Source: SSF14 sp046331245 (lineage in GTDB: Bacteria > Actinomycetota > Acidimicrobiia > Acidimicrobiales > Microtrichaceae). Taken from it: a stretch of 64,000 nucleotides of DNA. The notes under the pieces were generated by a model. That model worked only from the letters and a program-made list of their open reading frames with translations. It was not told the origin of the DNA and searched no databases. The translations under genes and the position numbers were made by a program. The stretch lies in the NCBI GenBank assembly GCA_046331245.1, contig JAXLRH010000001.1, positions 372,001-436,000 of the forward strand, in the 5' to 3' direction. Shown in pieces: positions 37,755 through 46,237 of this stretch. Numbering within the stretch: the first letter of the stretch is position 1; every line of letters begins with the position of its first letter.

Positions 37755-39553
37755 GACCGGCCCGCGTCGCCGGCCGTCCCGGCCTCGGGCGTGTCCGGCA
37801 CGGCCGCGAGTGCGTCGTCGGTGGGGTGCCCCTCGACGCCCTCGCCGCCGAGCAGCGCCTTCGCCGTGCGGGCGATGATCGACAGGTCGAGCCGGAGCGA
37901 CTGCCGCTCGACGTACTGCACGTCGATCTCGATGCGGTCGGGCCACGACAGCGCGTTGCGCCCGGACACCTGGGCCAGGCCGGTGAGGCCGGGCCGCACG
38001 TCGAGGCGACGACGCTGGCGCTCGTCGTAGCGCTCCACCTGGTAGGCGAGCGTCGGACGCGGCCCCACGACGGACATCTCGCCCCGAGCCACGTTGATCA
38101 GCTGCGGCAGCTCGTCGAGCGAGAAGCGCCGGAGGAACCTGCCGGCGGACGTGATGCGGGAGGCGTCGGGGAAGATCGGGTTCGGCTCGTTGAGCATCGT
38201 TCGGAACTTGAGCACCATGAACGGCTCGCCGCCGAGACCGACCCGCTCCTGGCGGAACAGCACGGGGCCCGAGGACGTCAGCTTCACGGCCACCGCACAC
38301 GCGAGCCCGAGCAGCCCGGCGGGGACCGCGGCCACCGCGAGGATTGCGAGGTCGAGCGGGCGGGAGTCGTACCGGCGGGTCGGGGCAGGTCCGCGAGCCA
38401 CGCGCCGGTAGAGGTCGACGAAGCGCTGTGCCCCCGCCGCCGCCGAGAACTCCGTCTCCGCACGCTCCCGTCCCTGGGTTCCCATTCGTGTCGCCGCCTC
38501 CCGATCCTTCGCCAACTCCTCGACGCGATCGACGAGTGCGGTCAGGTCGCCGGCTCCGACGAGGTAGCCCGTCTCGCCGTCGACGACGATGTCGGTGACG
38601 CCGCCGACCGACATCGCGACCGTGGGCAGGCCCGCACCCATCGCCTCGACGAGGGTGAGGCCGAACCCCTCGTAGGACGAGGTGGAGATGAGCACGTCGG
38701 CAGCGTGGAGGTGGTCGGCGAGCTCGTCCCCGAAGCGCGCCCCGGCGAAGGCGACGCGATCAGCGATGCCCAGCCGTTCGGCCTGCTCGACCATCGCCGT
38801 CTTCTCTCGGCCCTCGCCGATGACGAGGAGGGAGGCATCCACCCCTCGTTCGACCAGGCGATGGGCGGCGTCGACCGCGAGGTCGAATCGCTTGGACGGC
38901 ACGAGACGGCCCACCACCACCATCAGGAACGAGGCGGGATCGATGCCCGACTCGGCACGGACGGTGGCCGTCGCGGTCGGGTCGGTCGGCTGGTCGAACT
39001 GCTCGAGCTCCACGGCGAGCGGGAACATCGCGATCCGGGACGGATCGATGCGCCACAGCCGGATGATCTCGCTCTCCACTGAGGACGAGTGACACACGAC
39101 GGTGGCGCGGCGCGCCTTCGCCCACCAGCCCTCGATGCGGTCGGTCCACGCGCCGTGACGTCCCGAGCCCGGTGCGTCGTGCACCTCGAGGACGAAGGGC
39201 GTCCGGAACAGGGCGATGCTCGGGATGAACCCCATCCAGGCGGTCCCGCTGTGCACCTGCACCACGTCGGGGCGGATCTCGCGGAGCCGGCGAAGCATGC
39301 CGAGGCCGCACCGGACCCGGCTCGTGAACGTGACGTGGTCGCGGAAGACCACCCCGGCCTCGTAGTGGGTGAGGCGCAGGTCGTGCATGACGTCGTCGTC
39401 GAACCACGGCCTCGCGGTCACCACGTGGAAGTCGGCGGCCTCGGGGTCGGCGTTGCTCACCAGCTGGCGAACGACCGTCTGCACGCCACCGCCGCGGCTC
39501 AGACGCCAGAGGAGGTGCGCGACGCGCACCGGTGTCGTGGTCCCTCGATGCAC
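37751..39553 (-). CDS. Fused GT4 glycosyltransferase and PglC-type phosphoglycosyl transferase
   Basis: A 600-residue protein of two enzymes. Residues 1-385 form a GT4 transferase with VVVGRLVPSKRFDLAVDAA and SYEGFGLTLVEAMGAGLP. Residues of about 393-585 form a monotopic bacterial sugar transferase: a re-entrant membrane helix (LDLAILAVAAVPAGLLGLAC), LKFRTM, the catalytic Asp480-Glu481 of SLDELPQLINV, and MSVVGPRPT. The PglC part would place a sugar phosphate (predicted di-N-acetylbacillosamine phosphate) on undecaprenyl phosphate, and the GT4 part would add the next sugar, so two steps may be channelled. The GTG at 39553 is supported by TAGCCT six bases upstream. Confidence 0.9.
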   Translation of the reverse strand: MHRGTTTPVRVAHLLWRLSRGGGVQTVVRQLVSNADPEAADFHVVTARPWFDDDVMHDLRLTHYEAGVVFRDHVTFTSRVRCGLGMLRRLREIRPDVVQVHSGTAWMGFIPSIALFRTPFVLEVHDAPGSGRHGAWTDRIEGWWAKARRATVVCHSSSVESEIIRLWRIDPSRIAMFPLAVELEQFDQPTDPTATATVRAESGIDPASFLMVVVGRLVPSKRFDLAVDAAHRLVERGVDASLLVIGEGREKTAMVEQAERLGIADRVAFAGARFGDELADHLHAADVLISTSSYEGFGLTLVEAMGAGLPTVAMSVGGVTDIVVDGETGYLVGAGDLTALVDRVEELAKDREAATRMGTQGRERAETEFSAAAGAQRFVDLYRRVARGPAPTRRYDSRPLDLAILAVAAVPAGLLGLACAVAVKLTSSGPVLFRQERVGLGGEPFMVLKFRTMLNEPNPIFPDASRITSAGRFLRRFSLDELPQLINVARGEMSVVGPRPTLAYQVERYDERQRRRLDVRPGLTGLAQVSGRNALSWPDRIEIDVQYVERQSLRLDLSIIARTAKALLGGEGVEGHPTDDALAAVPDTPEAGTAGDAGRS

Positions 39554-39565
39554 GGAGACAGGCTA
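39554..39565 (-). promoter_or_regulatory. Leaderless-type promoter of the GT4-PglC gene
   Basis: On the minus strand TAGCCT (39565-39560) is followed by exactly six bases and the GTG at 39553. This decides the start over the in-frame GTG at 39529. Confidence 0.5.
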
Positions 39566-39570
39566 CCGGT

Positions 39571-41508
39571 TCAGGACGAAATGGCTCGGGTGGCGGACCA
39601 TTCCGCGAACATGATGACGTCCCACAGTTCGTACGCGTGATTGGCCCGGCCGGACTGGTGGGCGTCCCACCGGCGCCGGATCTCGTCGGTCGCCAGGAAC
39701 TCCGACACGGTGCTGCCGAAGAGGCGTTCCTCGGCCCAGCCGCGCAGCTCGCCCCGCAGCCACGACTCGATCGGAAGGCCGAAGCCCGACTTGGGGCGGT
39801 CCATCATCCGGGGCGGTACCGAGCGGTGCAACACCTCCCGAAGCAACCACTTCGAGGTGCCGTCCCGCAGCTTCATGGAGCGCGGCAGACGGGCGGCGAA
39901 CTCGACGATGTCGCGGTCGAGGAGCGGCACGCGCCCCTCGAGGCTCACCGACATCGTCGCCCGGTCGACCTTCGCCAGCACGTCGTCGGGCAGGTAGGTG
40001 ACGGCGTCGATGACCATCATGTGGTCGACGATGTCGCCGCGACGCGGCCACCGGGCGGGATCGGTGTGCTCGACGAGGGGCGACGATGCACCCCGCACGA
40101 GCGACGTCGGGTCCTGCCAGTGCGACACCAGGCGGAAGAAGACGTCCTCGGGATCGGCGGCATCCACCACCCCGGCGACCTTGCCGATCTTGAGGCCGAG
40201 CTGGCGGGGGCGACGCGACGCCGGCAGCGCCTGCGCCGCCTTGTCCCACATGCCGGGCGGTACCGATGCGAGCAGCGGCCGCAGCGCCCGCCGAGCGCCC
40301 AGCGGTACCGAGCCGAGGCGCCGCCAGATGGCCGGCACCCAGAGATAGCGGTTGTAGCCACCGAACAGCTCGTCGCCACCGTCGCCCGACAACGCGACGG
40401 TGACGTCGCGTCGTGCGAGCTGGCTCACGAGGATGGTGGGGACCTGCGACGAGTCGGCGAACGGTTCGTCGTACACCTCGCCGAGGCGGTCGAGGGTCGC
40501 GACCACATCCGCGTCGGTGACCATCAGCTCCGTGTGATCGGTGCCGAGGTGCTTGGCGATCGTGCGGGCGTCGTCGGACTCGTCGAAGTCGGCGTTGGTG
40601 GAGCCGATGGTGAACGTGCGGACCGGGGTGGCACTCACCTGCTGCGCGGCGGCCACGACGGTGGTGCTGTCGATGCCCCCGGAGAGGAACGCTCCGACCG
40701 GCACGTCGGCGTGGATGCGGCGCTCGACCGACCGGAGCAGCAGCTGCTCGAGCAGGTCGGTGGCCTCGCGGTCGCTCCCGGTGAACGGCTCGGCGGAGTT
40801 CACGACGTCGAGGTACGACCAGTAGGCGGTCGGTTCGCCGGCCACGCCGGCCTCGTCGACGCGCAGCGTGCAGCCCGGCCCGAGCTTGGAGATTCCCTGG
40901 TAGATCGTCCAGGGGGCCGGCACGTACTTGAAGCGGAAGTAGAGGCCGAGGGCGTCTCGGTCGATCGGCCGGTCGAACGCGGGGTGCTCCCGCAGGACGT
41001 CGAGGGACGACGCGAACACGAACGAGCCGTCGCCGAGGCGCCCGTAGTAGAGCGGCTTCTCGCCCATGCGGTCGCGCGCCAGCGTGAGCGTCCGCTCCAC
41101 GCGGTCCCACACGCCGAACGCGAACATGCCGTCGACGGCGTCGAGCGTGGCGTCGATGCCCCACGCGGAGAACGCCTCGATCAGCACCTCGGTGTCGGAG
41201 TGGCCGCGGAACGTCACGCCGTTCGCCCGGAGCCGCTCGGCGAGCTCGACGTGGTTGTAGATCTCGCCGTTGTAGGTGATGACGAAGCGGCCGTCGGACG
41301 ACTCCATCGGCTGTGCGCCGTGCTCCGACAGGTCGACGATGGAGAGCCGGCGGTGGCCGAAGCCGATGACCCCGTCGTCGGACACCCAGGCGCCGTCGGC
41401 GTCGGGCCCGCGGGGCGTCATGCGGGCCGCCATGCGGGTGAGCAGGTCGATGGCCTCCCCGTCGCGCCGGACCGCAGCGCGGTCGACGTAGCCGACGATG
41501 CCGCACAT
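39571..41508 (-). CDS. asnB: Asparagine synthase (glutamine-hydrolysing), AsnB type
   Basis: A 645-residue amidotransferase. It begins MCGIVGYVD, so Cys2 is the nucleophile of the glutaminase domain, with RLSIVDLSEHGAQP and YNGEIYNH following. The synthetase domain has the ATP P-loop LSGGIDSTTV (about residue 270) and SGDGGDELFGGYNRY. AsnB copies in polysaccharide loci may amidate sugar carboxyls, for example a uronic acid. With a sugar 6-dehydrogenase nearby this is plausible. The ATG shares one base with the stop of the GT4 gene upstream (TGATG). Confidence 0.9.
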   Translation of the reverse strand: MCGIVGYVDRAAVRRDGEAIDLLTRMAARMTPRGPDADGAWVSDDGVIGFGHRRLSIVDLSEHGAQPMESSDGRFVITYNGEIYNHVELAERLRANGVTFRGHSDTEVLIEAFSAWGIDATLDAVDGMFAFGVWDRVERTLTLARDRMGEKPLYYGRLGDGSFVFASSLDVLREHPAFDRPIDRDALGLYFRFKYVPAPWTIYQGISKLGPGCTLRVDEAGVAGEPTAYWSYLDVVNSAEPFTGSDREATDLLEQLLLRSVERRIHADVPVGAFLSGGIDSTTVVAAAQQVSATPVRTFTIGSTNADFDESDDARTIAKHLGTDHTELMVTDADVVATLDRLGEVYDEPFADSSQVPTILVSQLARRDVTVALSGDGGDELFGGYNRYLWVPAIWRRLGSVPLGARRALRPLLASVPPGMWDKAAQALPASRRPRQLGLKIGKVAGVVDAADPEDVFFRLVSHWQDPTSLVRGASSPLVEHTDPARWPRRGDIVDHMMVIDAVTYLPDDVLAKVDRATMSVSLEGRVPLLDRDIVEFAARLPRSMKLRDGTSKWLLREVLHRSVPPRMMDRPKSGFGLPIESWLRGELRGWAEERLFGSTVSEFLATDEIRRRWDAHQSGRANHAYELWDVIMFAEWSATRAISS

Positions 41509-42626
41509 CAGGCACGTACCCCGTCGTAGATGTCGTCGATGCGGGCGACGGCGACGCGGGCGTCGAAGGCGTCGGCCACCGTCTCCGCAGCGACACCCAT
41601 CTCCTTGCGGCGGGCGTCGTCGCCGGCGACCGAGACGATGGCCGCCGCGAGGCGATCCGCGTGCTCGGGCTCGACGAGGACCCCGTCGACGCCCGAACGC
41701 ACGTAGTCGGGGATGCCTCCCACGGCGGTGGCGACGACGGGGAGGCCGACGGCCATCGCCTCCATCAGGCTCACCGGCAGGCCCTCCTCGCGCGACGACA
41801 GGACGAAGATGTCCGACCCGGCGAGGAGGCGTTGGGCGTCGGACCGGAACCCGAGGAACCGGAAGCGGTCGCCGAGGCCCAACTCCGCGTGCCGGGCGCC
41901 GAGCTCGGCCTGCAACGGACCGTGGCCGACGCCGAGGAAGAGCAATCTCGGCTCCTGCTCGAGGGCGATGGCCGCGGCATCGAGCAGCACGTCGTAGGCC
42001 TTCTCGGTGCGGAGGTTCGCGATCGTGATCGCGACCACGGTCGTGTCGTCGACGCCGAGCTCGGCGCGCACCGCGGCGCGCTCGTCCCGGTGCCCGCGGG
42101 CTCCGGAGAGGTCGATGCCGTGGGTGAGCACCTCGACCCGCGAGCGGAGCGGCGCCACCGCCGACTGCCGGGCGGCCTCGGACACGGCGATCTGTGCGTC
42201 GTCGAGGGGGTACGTGACGGCGTTCGCGATGCGCGTGGGCCACGAGTAGCAGGTCCACGAGTTGTGCTCGGTGTAGACGACGCGCGGTCGGTGAGGCAGC
42301 GTCCTGGCGACCACCCGCGCCACTGCCGCCGGCAGTGGGGAGTGCACGTGGACCACGTCGATCCGACGGTCGCGCAGGAGCCGCCGGAGACCGGTGACCC
42401 AGGAGACGTCGAATCGGCCGCCGGTGCCGAGCTTGTGGCAGACGACGCCGTGCGACTCGAGCTCGCCGATCACGGAGTTCGGCCGGTCGACCATGTAGGC
42501 GGCCTCGTAGGTGAACCGCTCGCGATCGCCGGCGATGGCGTGATTGACGAGCAGCCGTTCCATCCCGCCGGGGCCGAGCCCCTTCGCGAGCCAGAGCACC
42601 CGAGTGGGTGAGGAGCGGTCCTGCAT
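41508..42626 (-). CDS. GT4-family glycosyltransferase
   Basis: A 372-residue GT-B protein. The N-terminal glycine loop is KGLGPGGMERLLVNH. The C-terminal domain has ITIANLRTEKAYDVLLDAA and the donor-site SREEGLPVSLMEAMAVGLP, with E-x7-E. The transferred sugar is not predictable. The ATG is exactly six bases after TAGGCT on the minus strand. It is the first gene of a GT4-asnB pair, which leads towards the GT4-PglC gene downstream. Confidence 0.87.
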   Translation of the reverse strand: MQDRSSPTRVLWLAKGLGPGGMERLLVNHAIAGDRERFTYEAAYMVDRPNSVIGELESHGVVCHKLGTGGRFDVSWVTGLRRLLRDRRIDVVHVHSPLPAAVARVVARTLPHRPRVVYTEHNSWTCYSWPTRIANAVTYPLDDAQIAVSEAARQSAVAPLRSRVEVLTHGIDLSGARGHRDERAAVRAELGVDDTTVVAITIANLRTEKAYDVLLDAAAIALEQEPRLLFLGVGHGPLQAELGARHAELGLGDRFRFLGFRSDAQRLLAGSDIFVLSSREEGLPVSLMEAMAVGLPVVATAVGGIPDYVRSGVDGVLVEPEHADRLAAAIVSVAGDDARRKEMGVAAETVADAFDARVAVARIDDIYDGVRA

Positions 42627-42638
42627 GGTGCCAGCCTA
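42627..42638 (-). promoter_or_regulatory. Leaderless-type promoter of a GT4 gene
   Basis: On the minus strand TAGGCT (42638-42633), then six bases, then the ATG at 42626. There is no room for a Shine-Dalgarno site. Confidence 0.5.
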
Positions 42639-42683
42639 GGGAAACACCGGTCCGCTCCGATCCGGAAAAGCGCGATTCCCACG

Positions 42684-42689
42684 TACGAT
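42684..42689 (+). promoter_or_regulatory. -10 box of the divergent GT4 gene
   Basis: TACGAT is followed by nine bases and the ATG at 42699, giving a leader of zero to three bases. It shares a 72-base divergent region with the promoter of the minus-strand GT4. Confidence 0.4.
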
Positions 42690-42698
42690 CAACCTCCG

Positions 42699-43787
42699 AT
42701 GAGCTCCCGGCGCCGCTCCGTCTTCGTGCTGAAATCGCAGCGGTACGGCTCGTCCCTTCGGCCGCTCCCGTACCGCATCGACCTCCTCGGCGACGCGGGC
42801 TATGACGTCGGATGGACCGACGAGCACCTGTCGGGCCCCCTGACGACGGGGCGGCTCGGCCGACTCGCCGCCCGGACCGAGGCGCTGGCGACCCCCTGGC
42901 GGCAGGCGCTCGCGAGCCGCCGCCGGCGCCGGGACGCGGACGTGACGCTGGCGATCTTCGAGAGCGAGGGTCACGGCGTCGCCGCGGCGGGCCGCCTCGC
43001 CCGGCTCCCGTTCCGCTCGACACGACGGCCGCTGGTCATCGTCGCCTGCTGGCTCGCCGACCTGGCCCGGAGCGGCTCGCCGCGACGGCGGAAGCTGTAC
43101 CGCTGGCTGTACCGCGGGGTCGACGAGGTCGTGGTGTTCTCGGGCAACCAGGCCGACACCCTGAGCAGCCTGCTCGACATCGACCGGTCCAAGATCGCCG
43201 TCGTCCACTTCGGCGTCGACCTCGACGAGCTCGCCGCCGTCCCCACCGGCGACTCGGGCCGTGTCGTTGCGGCCGGACGCGATCTCGGTCGCGACTGGGC
43301 GACCCTCGCCGAGGCCGCCCGCAGCAGCGGGTGGGATGTCGACCTCATCACCCGTCCGGCACAGATCGCCGGCCTCGACCTGCCACCCGAGATCCACGTC
43401 GCCGGCGTGCTCGACCGCGCCGGCTACCTCGAGCACCTGGCGACGGCAGCCGTCGTGGTGATCCCGACCGAGGTTCGGGAGTACCCGACCGGTCAGACGG
43501 TGCTGCTCGAGGCGATGGCGCTTGGCAGGGCGTGCGTCGTGACCGACACCCCGGCCATGGCGGAGTACGTCGAGCACGACCGCACCGTCCTGCTCGTGCC
43601 GCCGCACGACCCCACCGCGCTGCGCGAGGCGGTCGACGCCCTCCTGGCCGACCCGGGCCGACGTCGCCGGCTGGGCGACGAGGCGAAGCGGTCGGCGAAC
43701 GCTTCCGGAGGCGCCGCCGCGATGTGGCGCGACGTCGCCGCCGTGCTCGACCGCGCGGTCGAGTCCGTGGGCGGGCGGGAGCCTTGA
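42699..43787 (+). CDS. GT4-type glycosyltransferase
   Basis: A 362-residue protein with a basic N-terminus and a GT-B layout. The C-terminal part holds GRVVAAGRDLGRDWATLAEA and the donor-site region REYPTGQTVLLEAMALGRA. The N-terminal half is divergent and has no glycine loop I can name, so the match rests mainly on the C-terminal domain. The near-leaderless ATG follows TACGAT. MBOAT and SGNH genes follow on the same strand, suggesting a set that builds and acylates one glycan. Confidence 0.78.
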   Translation: MSSRRRSVFVLKSQRYGSSLRPLPYRIDLLGDAGYDVGWTDEHLSGPLTTGRLGRLAARTEALATPWRQALASRRRRRDADVTLAIFESEGHGVAAAGRLARLPFRSTRRPLVIVACWLADLARSGSPRRRKLYRWLYRGVDEVVVFSGNQADTLSSLLDIDRSKIAVVHFGVDLDELAAVPTGDSGRVVAAGRDLGRDWATLAEAARSSGWDVDLITRPAQIAGLDLPPEIHVAGVLDRAGYLEHLATAAVVVIPTEVREYPTGQTVLLEAMALGRACVVTDTPAMAEYVEHDRTVLLVPPHDPTALREAVDALLADPGRRRRLGDEAKRSANASGGAAAMWRDVAAVLDRAVESVGGREP

Positions 43788-43839
43788 CTGATCAGGCCCT
43801 CTCCAGCACACTCGACAACGCCGCGAGGAGGGGTGTGCG

Positions 43840-45243
43840 ATGACGTTCAACTCACTGCAGTACGCAGTGTTCCTCGTGCTGGCCGTGGCCGTGTACTGGA
43901 CGATTCCCAGCCGCTTCCAGAACCACTGGCTCCTCGTCTGTTCGTATGTCTTCTACGCCTTCTGGGACGTCCGGTTTCTCGCGCTCCTGGGGGCGGCGTC
44001 GCTCGTCGACTTCTACGTCGGCATCGGCATCGAGAACTCCACCGACCAGCGGCGGCGCAAACGGCTCCTGCTGGTGAGCCTCGCCTGGAACATCGGCATC
44101 CTCGGCTTCTTCAAGTACACCAACTTCTTCCTCGACTCCGCCGTCGAGCTCGCCCGGGCCGTCGGGTTCTCGGCGCACCGGAGCTCGCTCAACATCATCC
44201 TCCCGGTGGCCATCTCGTTCTTCACGTTCCAGTCGATCGCCTACACGGTCACGATCTACCGGGGCCGGATGTCCGCGGCGCGCAACCTGGTCGACTTCGC
44301 GGTGTACGTGGCGTTCTTCCCGCAGCTCGTCGCCGGGCCGATCGAGAAGCCGTGGCACATCCTCCCGCAGTTCCAGTCCGTGCGGACGCGGCCGTCGGCC
44401 GACCAGGTCAGCCGGGGCCTGCTGCTCATCTTCTGTGGGCTCGTCAAGAAGGTGGTGATCGCCGACACGGCGGCCACGGTGGCGAACCAGGTGTTCGGCG
44501 ATCCCAAGGGCACCCACGCCGTCGCGCTCGTGCTCGGGGTGTACGCGTTCGCGGTGCAGATCTACTTCGACTTCTCGGCGTACACGGACATCGCCCGGGG
44601 CTCGGCGCGACTGCTGGGCATCGAGCTGATCGAGAACTTCCGCGAGCCGTACCTGTCGCGCGACCCGAGCGAGTTCTGGCGTCGCTGGCACATCTCGCTG
44701 TCGGAGTGGCTGCGTGACTACGTGTTCATCCCGCTCGGCGGGTCGAAGGCGGGCGAGCTGCTCACGTACCGCAACCTGTTCGTGACGATGCTGGTCGGCG
44801 GGTTGTGGCACGGTGCGAGCTGGACCTTCGTCATCTGGGGAGCGTTCCACGGGCTGCTGCTGATGGCGGCGCGACGCCTGTTCCCCCGGCACGACCCCGA
44901 ACGGCCGATCGCCGCCCGCGACATCCCGGCGATGATCGTCACCTTCCACATGGTGTGCCTCGGCTGGATCTTCTTCCGTGCCGCCACGTTCTCCGACGCC
45001 GTGGCGATGATCTCCGGCATCCTGCGGTTCCAGGGCGGCCACGCTCCCGTCGAGGTGGCGCTCACGCCGTTCCTCCTCGTCGCCACGCTCGCGTTCGACC
45101 TGGTGCGCCGCCGCATGCGGACCGGCAACCTCGCCGTGCTGACGACGCCGCGCGTCACCGGAGCGCTCGTGGCGCTCGGCACGATCGGGCTGATCGTGTT
45201 CAGCGGTTCCCCGCCCGTCCAGTTCGTCTACCTGAAGTTCTGA
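43840..45243 (+). CDS. MBOAT-family O-acyltransferase (AlgI-like)
   Basis: A 467-residue membrane protein with about ten helices. Family motifs include FPQLVAGPIEK, YFDFSAYTDIARG (about residues 241-253), FWRRWHISLSEWLRDYVFIPLGG with the first conserved His, and the catalytic His in GGLWHGASW (about residues 324-332). AlgI-type proteins move acetyl groups across the membrane for O-acetylation of an exported glycan. The ATG has GAGGAGGGG about six bases upstream. The next gene, an SGNH protein, is the usual partner. Confidence 0.92.
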   Translation: MTFNSLQYAVFLVLAVAVYWTIPSRFQNHWLLVCSYVFYAFWDVRFLALLGAASLVDFYVGIGIENSTDQRRRKRLLLVSLAWNIGILGFFKYTNFFLDSAVELARAVGFSAHRSSLNIILPVAISFFTFQSIAYTVTIYRGRMSAARNLVDFAVYVAFFPQLVAGPIEKPWHILPQFQSVRTRPSADQVSRGLLLIFCGLVKKVVIADTAATVANQVFGDPKGTHAVALVLGVYAFAVQIYFDFSAYTDIARGSARLLGIELIENFREPYLSRDPSEFWRRWHISLSEWLRDYVFIPLGGSKAGELLTYRNLFVTMLVGGLWHGASWTFVIWGAFHGLLLMAARRLFPRHDPERPIAARDIPAMIVTFHMVCLGWIFFRAATFSDAVAMISGILRFQGGHAPVEVALTPFLLVATLAFDLVRRRMRTGNLAVLTTPRVTGALVALGTIGLIVFSGSPPVQFVYLKF

Positions 45244-45244
45244 G

Positions 45245-46237
45245 ATGACCGATTCGACCACCCCTTCGCCCCGCCGCGGCGTCCAGCGCCGCTGGTGGCT
45301 CACCAGCCTCGTGATGGTCCTCGTCGTCCTGCTCGCCGGCGAGGCGGCGGTGCGGCTCGCCTCCGGCAAGCTCGGTGAGCCGCTGGTGTGGTACTCGCGC
45401 TCCGCGCAGAACAAGGCGGACGCCCTCGAGCGACCCGGCCACCCGCGGGCCGACGTCGTGTTCGTGGGCTCCTCGGTGGTGATGGCCTCACTCGACCCGA
45501 GCCGGTTCACCGCCGCCGACTCGTGCCGCCGCACCTCCTACAACGCCGCGACGGCGGGCGCGGTTCCGAGCGTGACCGCGGACTGGCTCTACCGCGTGGT
45601 CATCCCGTCGGTGCGCCCCAAGACCGTGGTGCTGGGCATCGCGCCGCGCGATCTGTCGAAGTCGTCGGGCTCCGCCGACTCGGCCTACTTCCGGTCGATG
45701 GCGGTCCGCGACGACCTCGGGGCGAAGGTCGAGCGCTGGTTCTCGTCGTGGAGCGCGCTGGTCCGCTACCGGAGCATGTTGCGGAGCCCACGGATCCTGA
45801 AGGGTCGCCTGGACGAGCTCCGTGGTCAGACCAAGGACATCTGGACGTTCGACGCCCACGGGTTCGCGCCGAGAACCGGTACGGACGGCCCCAACACGGC
45901 GGTCCAGTCGAACAACCCGGGCATGGCCATCGACCCGACGCAGGTCCGGGCCCTCGATCGGCTCGTCGTGCGCTTGCGCCGATCGGGGATCACACCGGTG
46001 CTCGCGGCGATGGGCAACTCGACCACGTGGCGCTCGACGCCGCGTGGTGCGCAGGTGGCGAAGGACGAAGGGGCGGCCCTCGCCGACATCGCCGAGCGAC
46101 GCGGCGTGCAGCTGGTCGATCTCCGGTCCGTCGACGACCCCTCGTTGTTCCTCGATCTCGTCCACACCAACCGCGAGGGGTCGCGGAAGGAGACTGCTCT
46201 GCTCGTCGACCAGATGGCGTCGGGTTGCACCGGTTGA
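45245..46237 (+). CDS. SGNH/AlgX-like membrane-anchored acyl-transfer partner
   Basis: A 330-residue protein with one N-terminal signal-anchor helix (WWLTSLVMVLVVLLAGEAAV), so the rest is outside. It has a block I-like VFVGSSVVMASLDPSRF with the candidate nucleophile Ser, and DLVHTNREG near the end with the Asp-x2-His pair of SGNH enzymes. It starts two bases after the MBOAT stop. MBOAT-SGNH pairs (AlgI/AlgJ, PatA/PatB, DltB/DltD) acylate external polymers. It probably receives acyl groups from the MBOAT partner. Confidence 0.75.
   Translation: MTDSTTPSPRRGVQRRWWLTSLVMVLVVLLAGEAAVRLASGKLGEPLVWYSRSAQNKADALERPGHPRADVVFVGSSVVMASLDPSRFTAADSCRRTSYNAATAGAVPSVTADWLYRVVIPSVRPKTVVLGIAPRDLSKSSGSADSAYFRSMAVRDDLGAKVERWFSSWSALVRYRSMLRSPRILKGRLDELRGQTKDIWTFDAHGFAPRTGTDGPNTAVQSNNPGMAIDPTQVRALDRLVVRLRRSGITPVLAAMGNSTTWRSTPRGAQVAKDEGAALADIAERRGVQLVDLRSVDDPSLFLDLVHTNREGSRKETALLVDQMASGCTG

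Noticed and set aside
39571..43023. A 1150-residue frame that would add about 500 residues to AsnB
   Set aside because: AsnB must begin with MCGI to expose Cys2. The upstream part is a shadow of the GT4 gene at 41508-42626.
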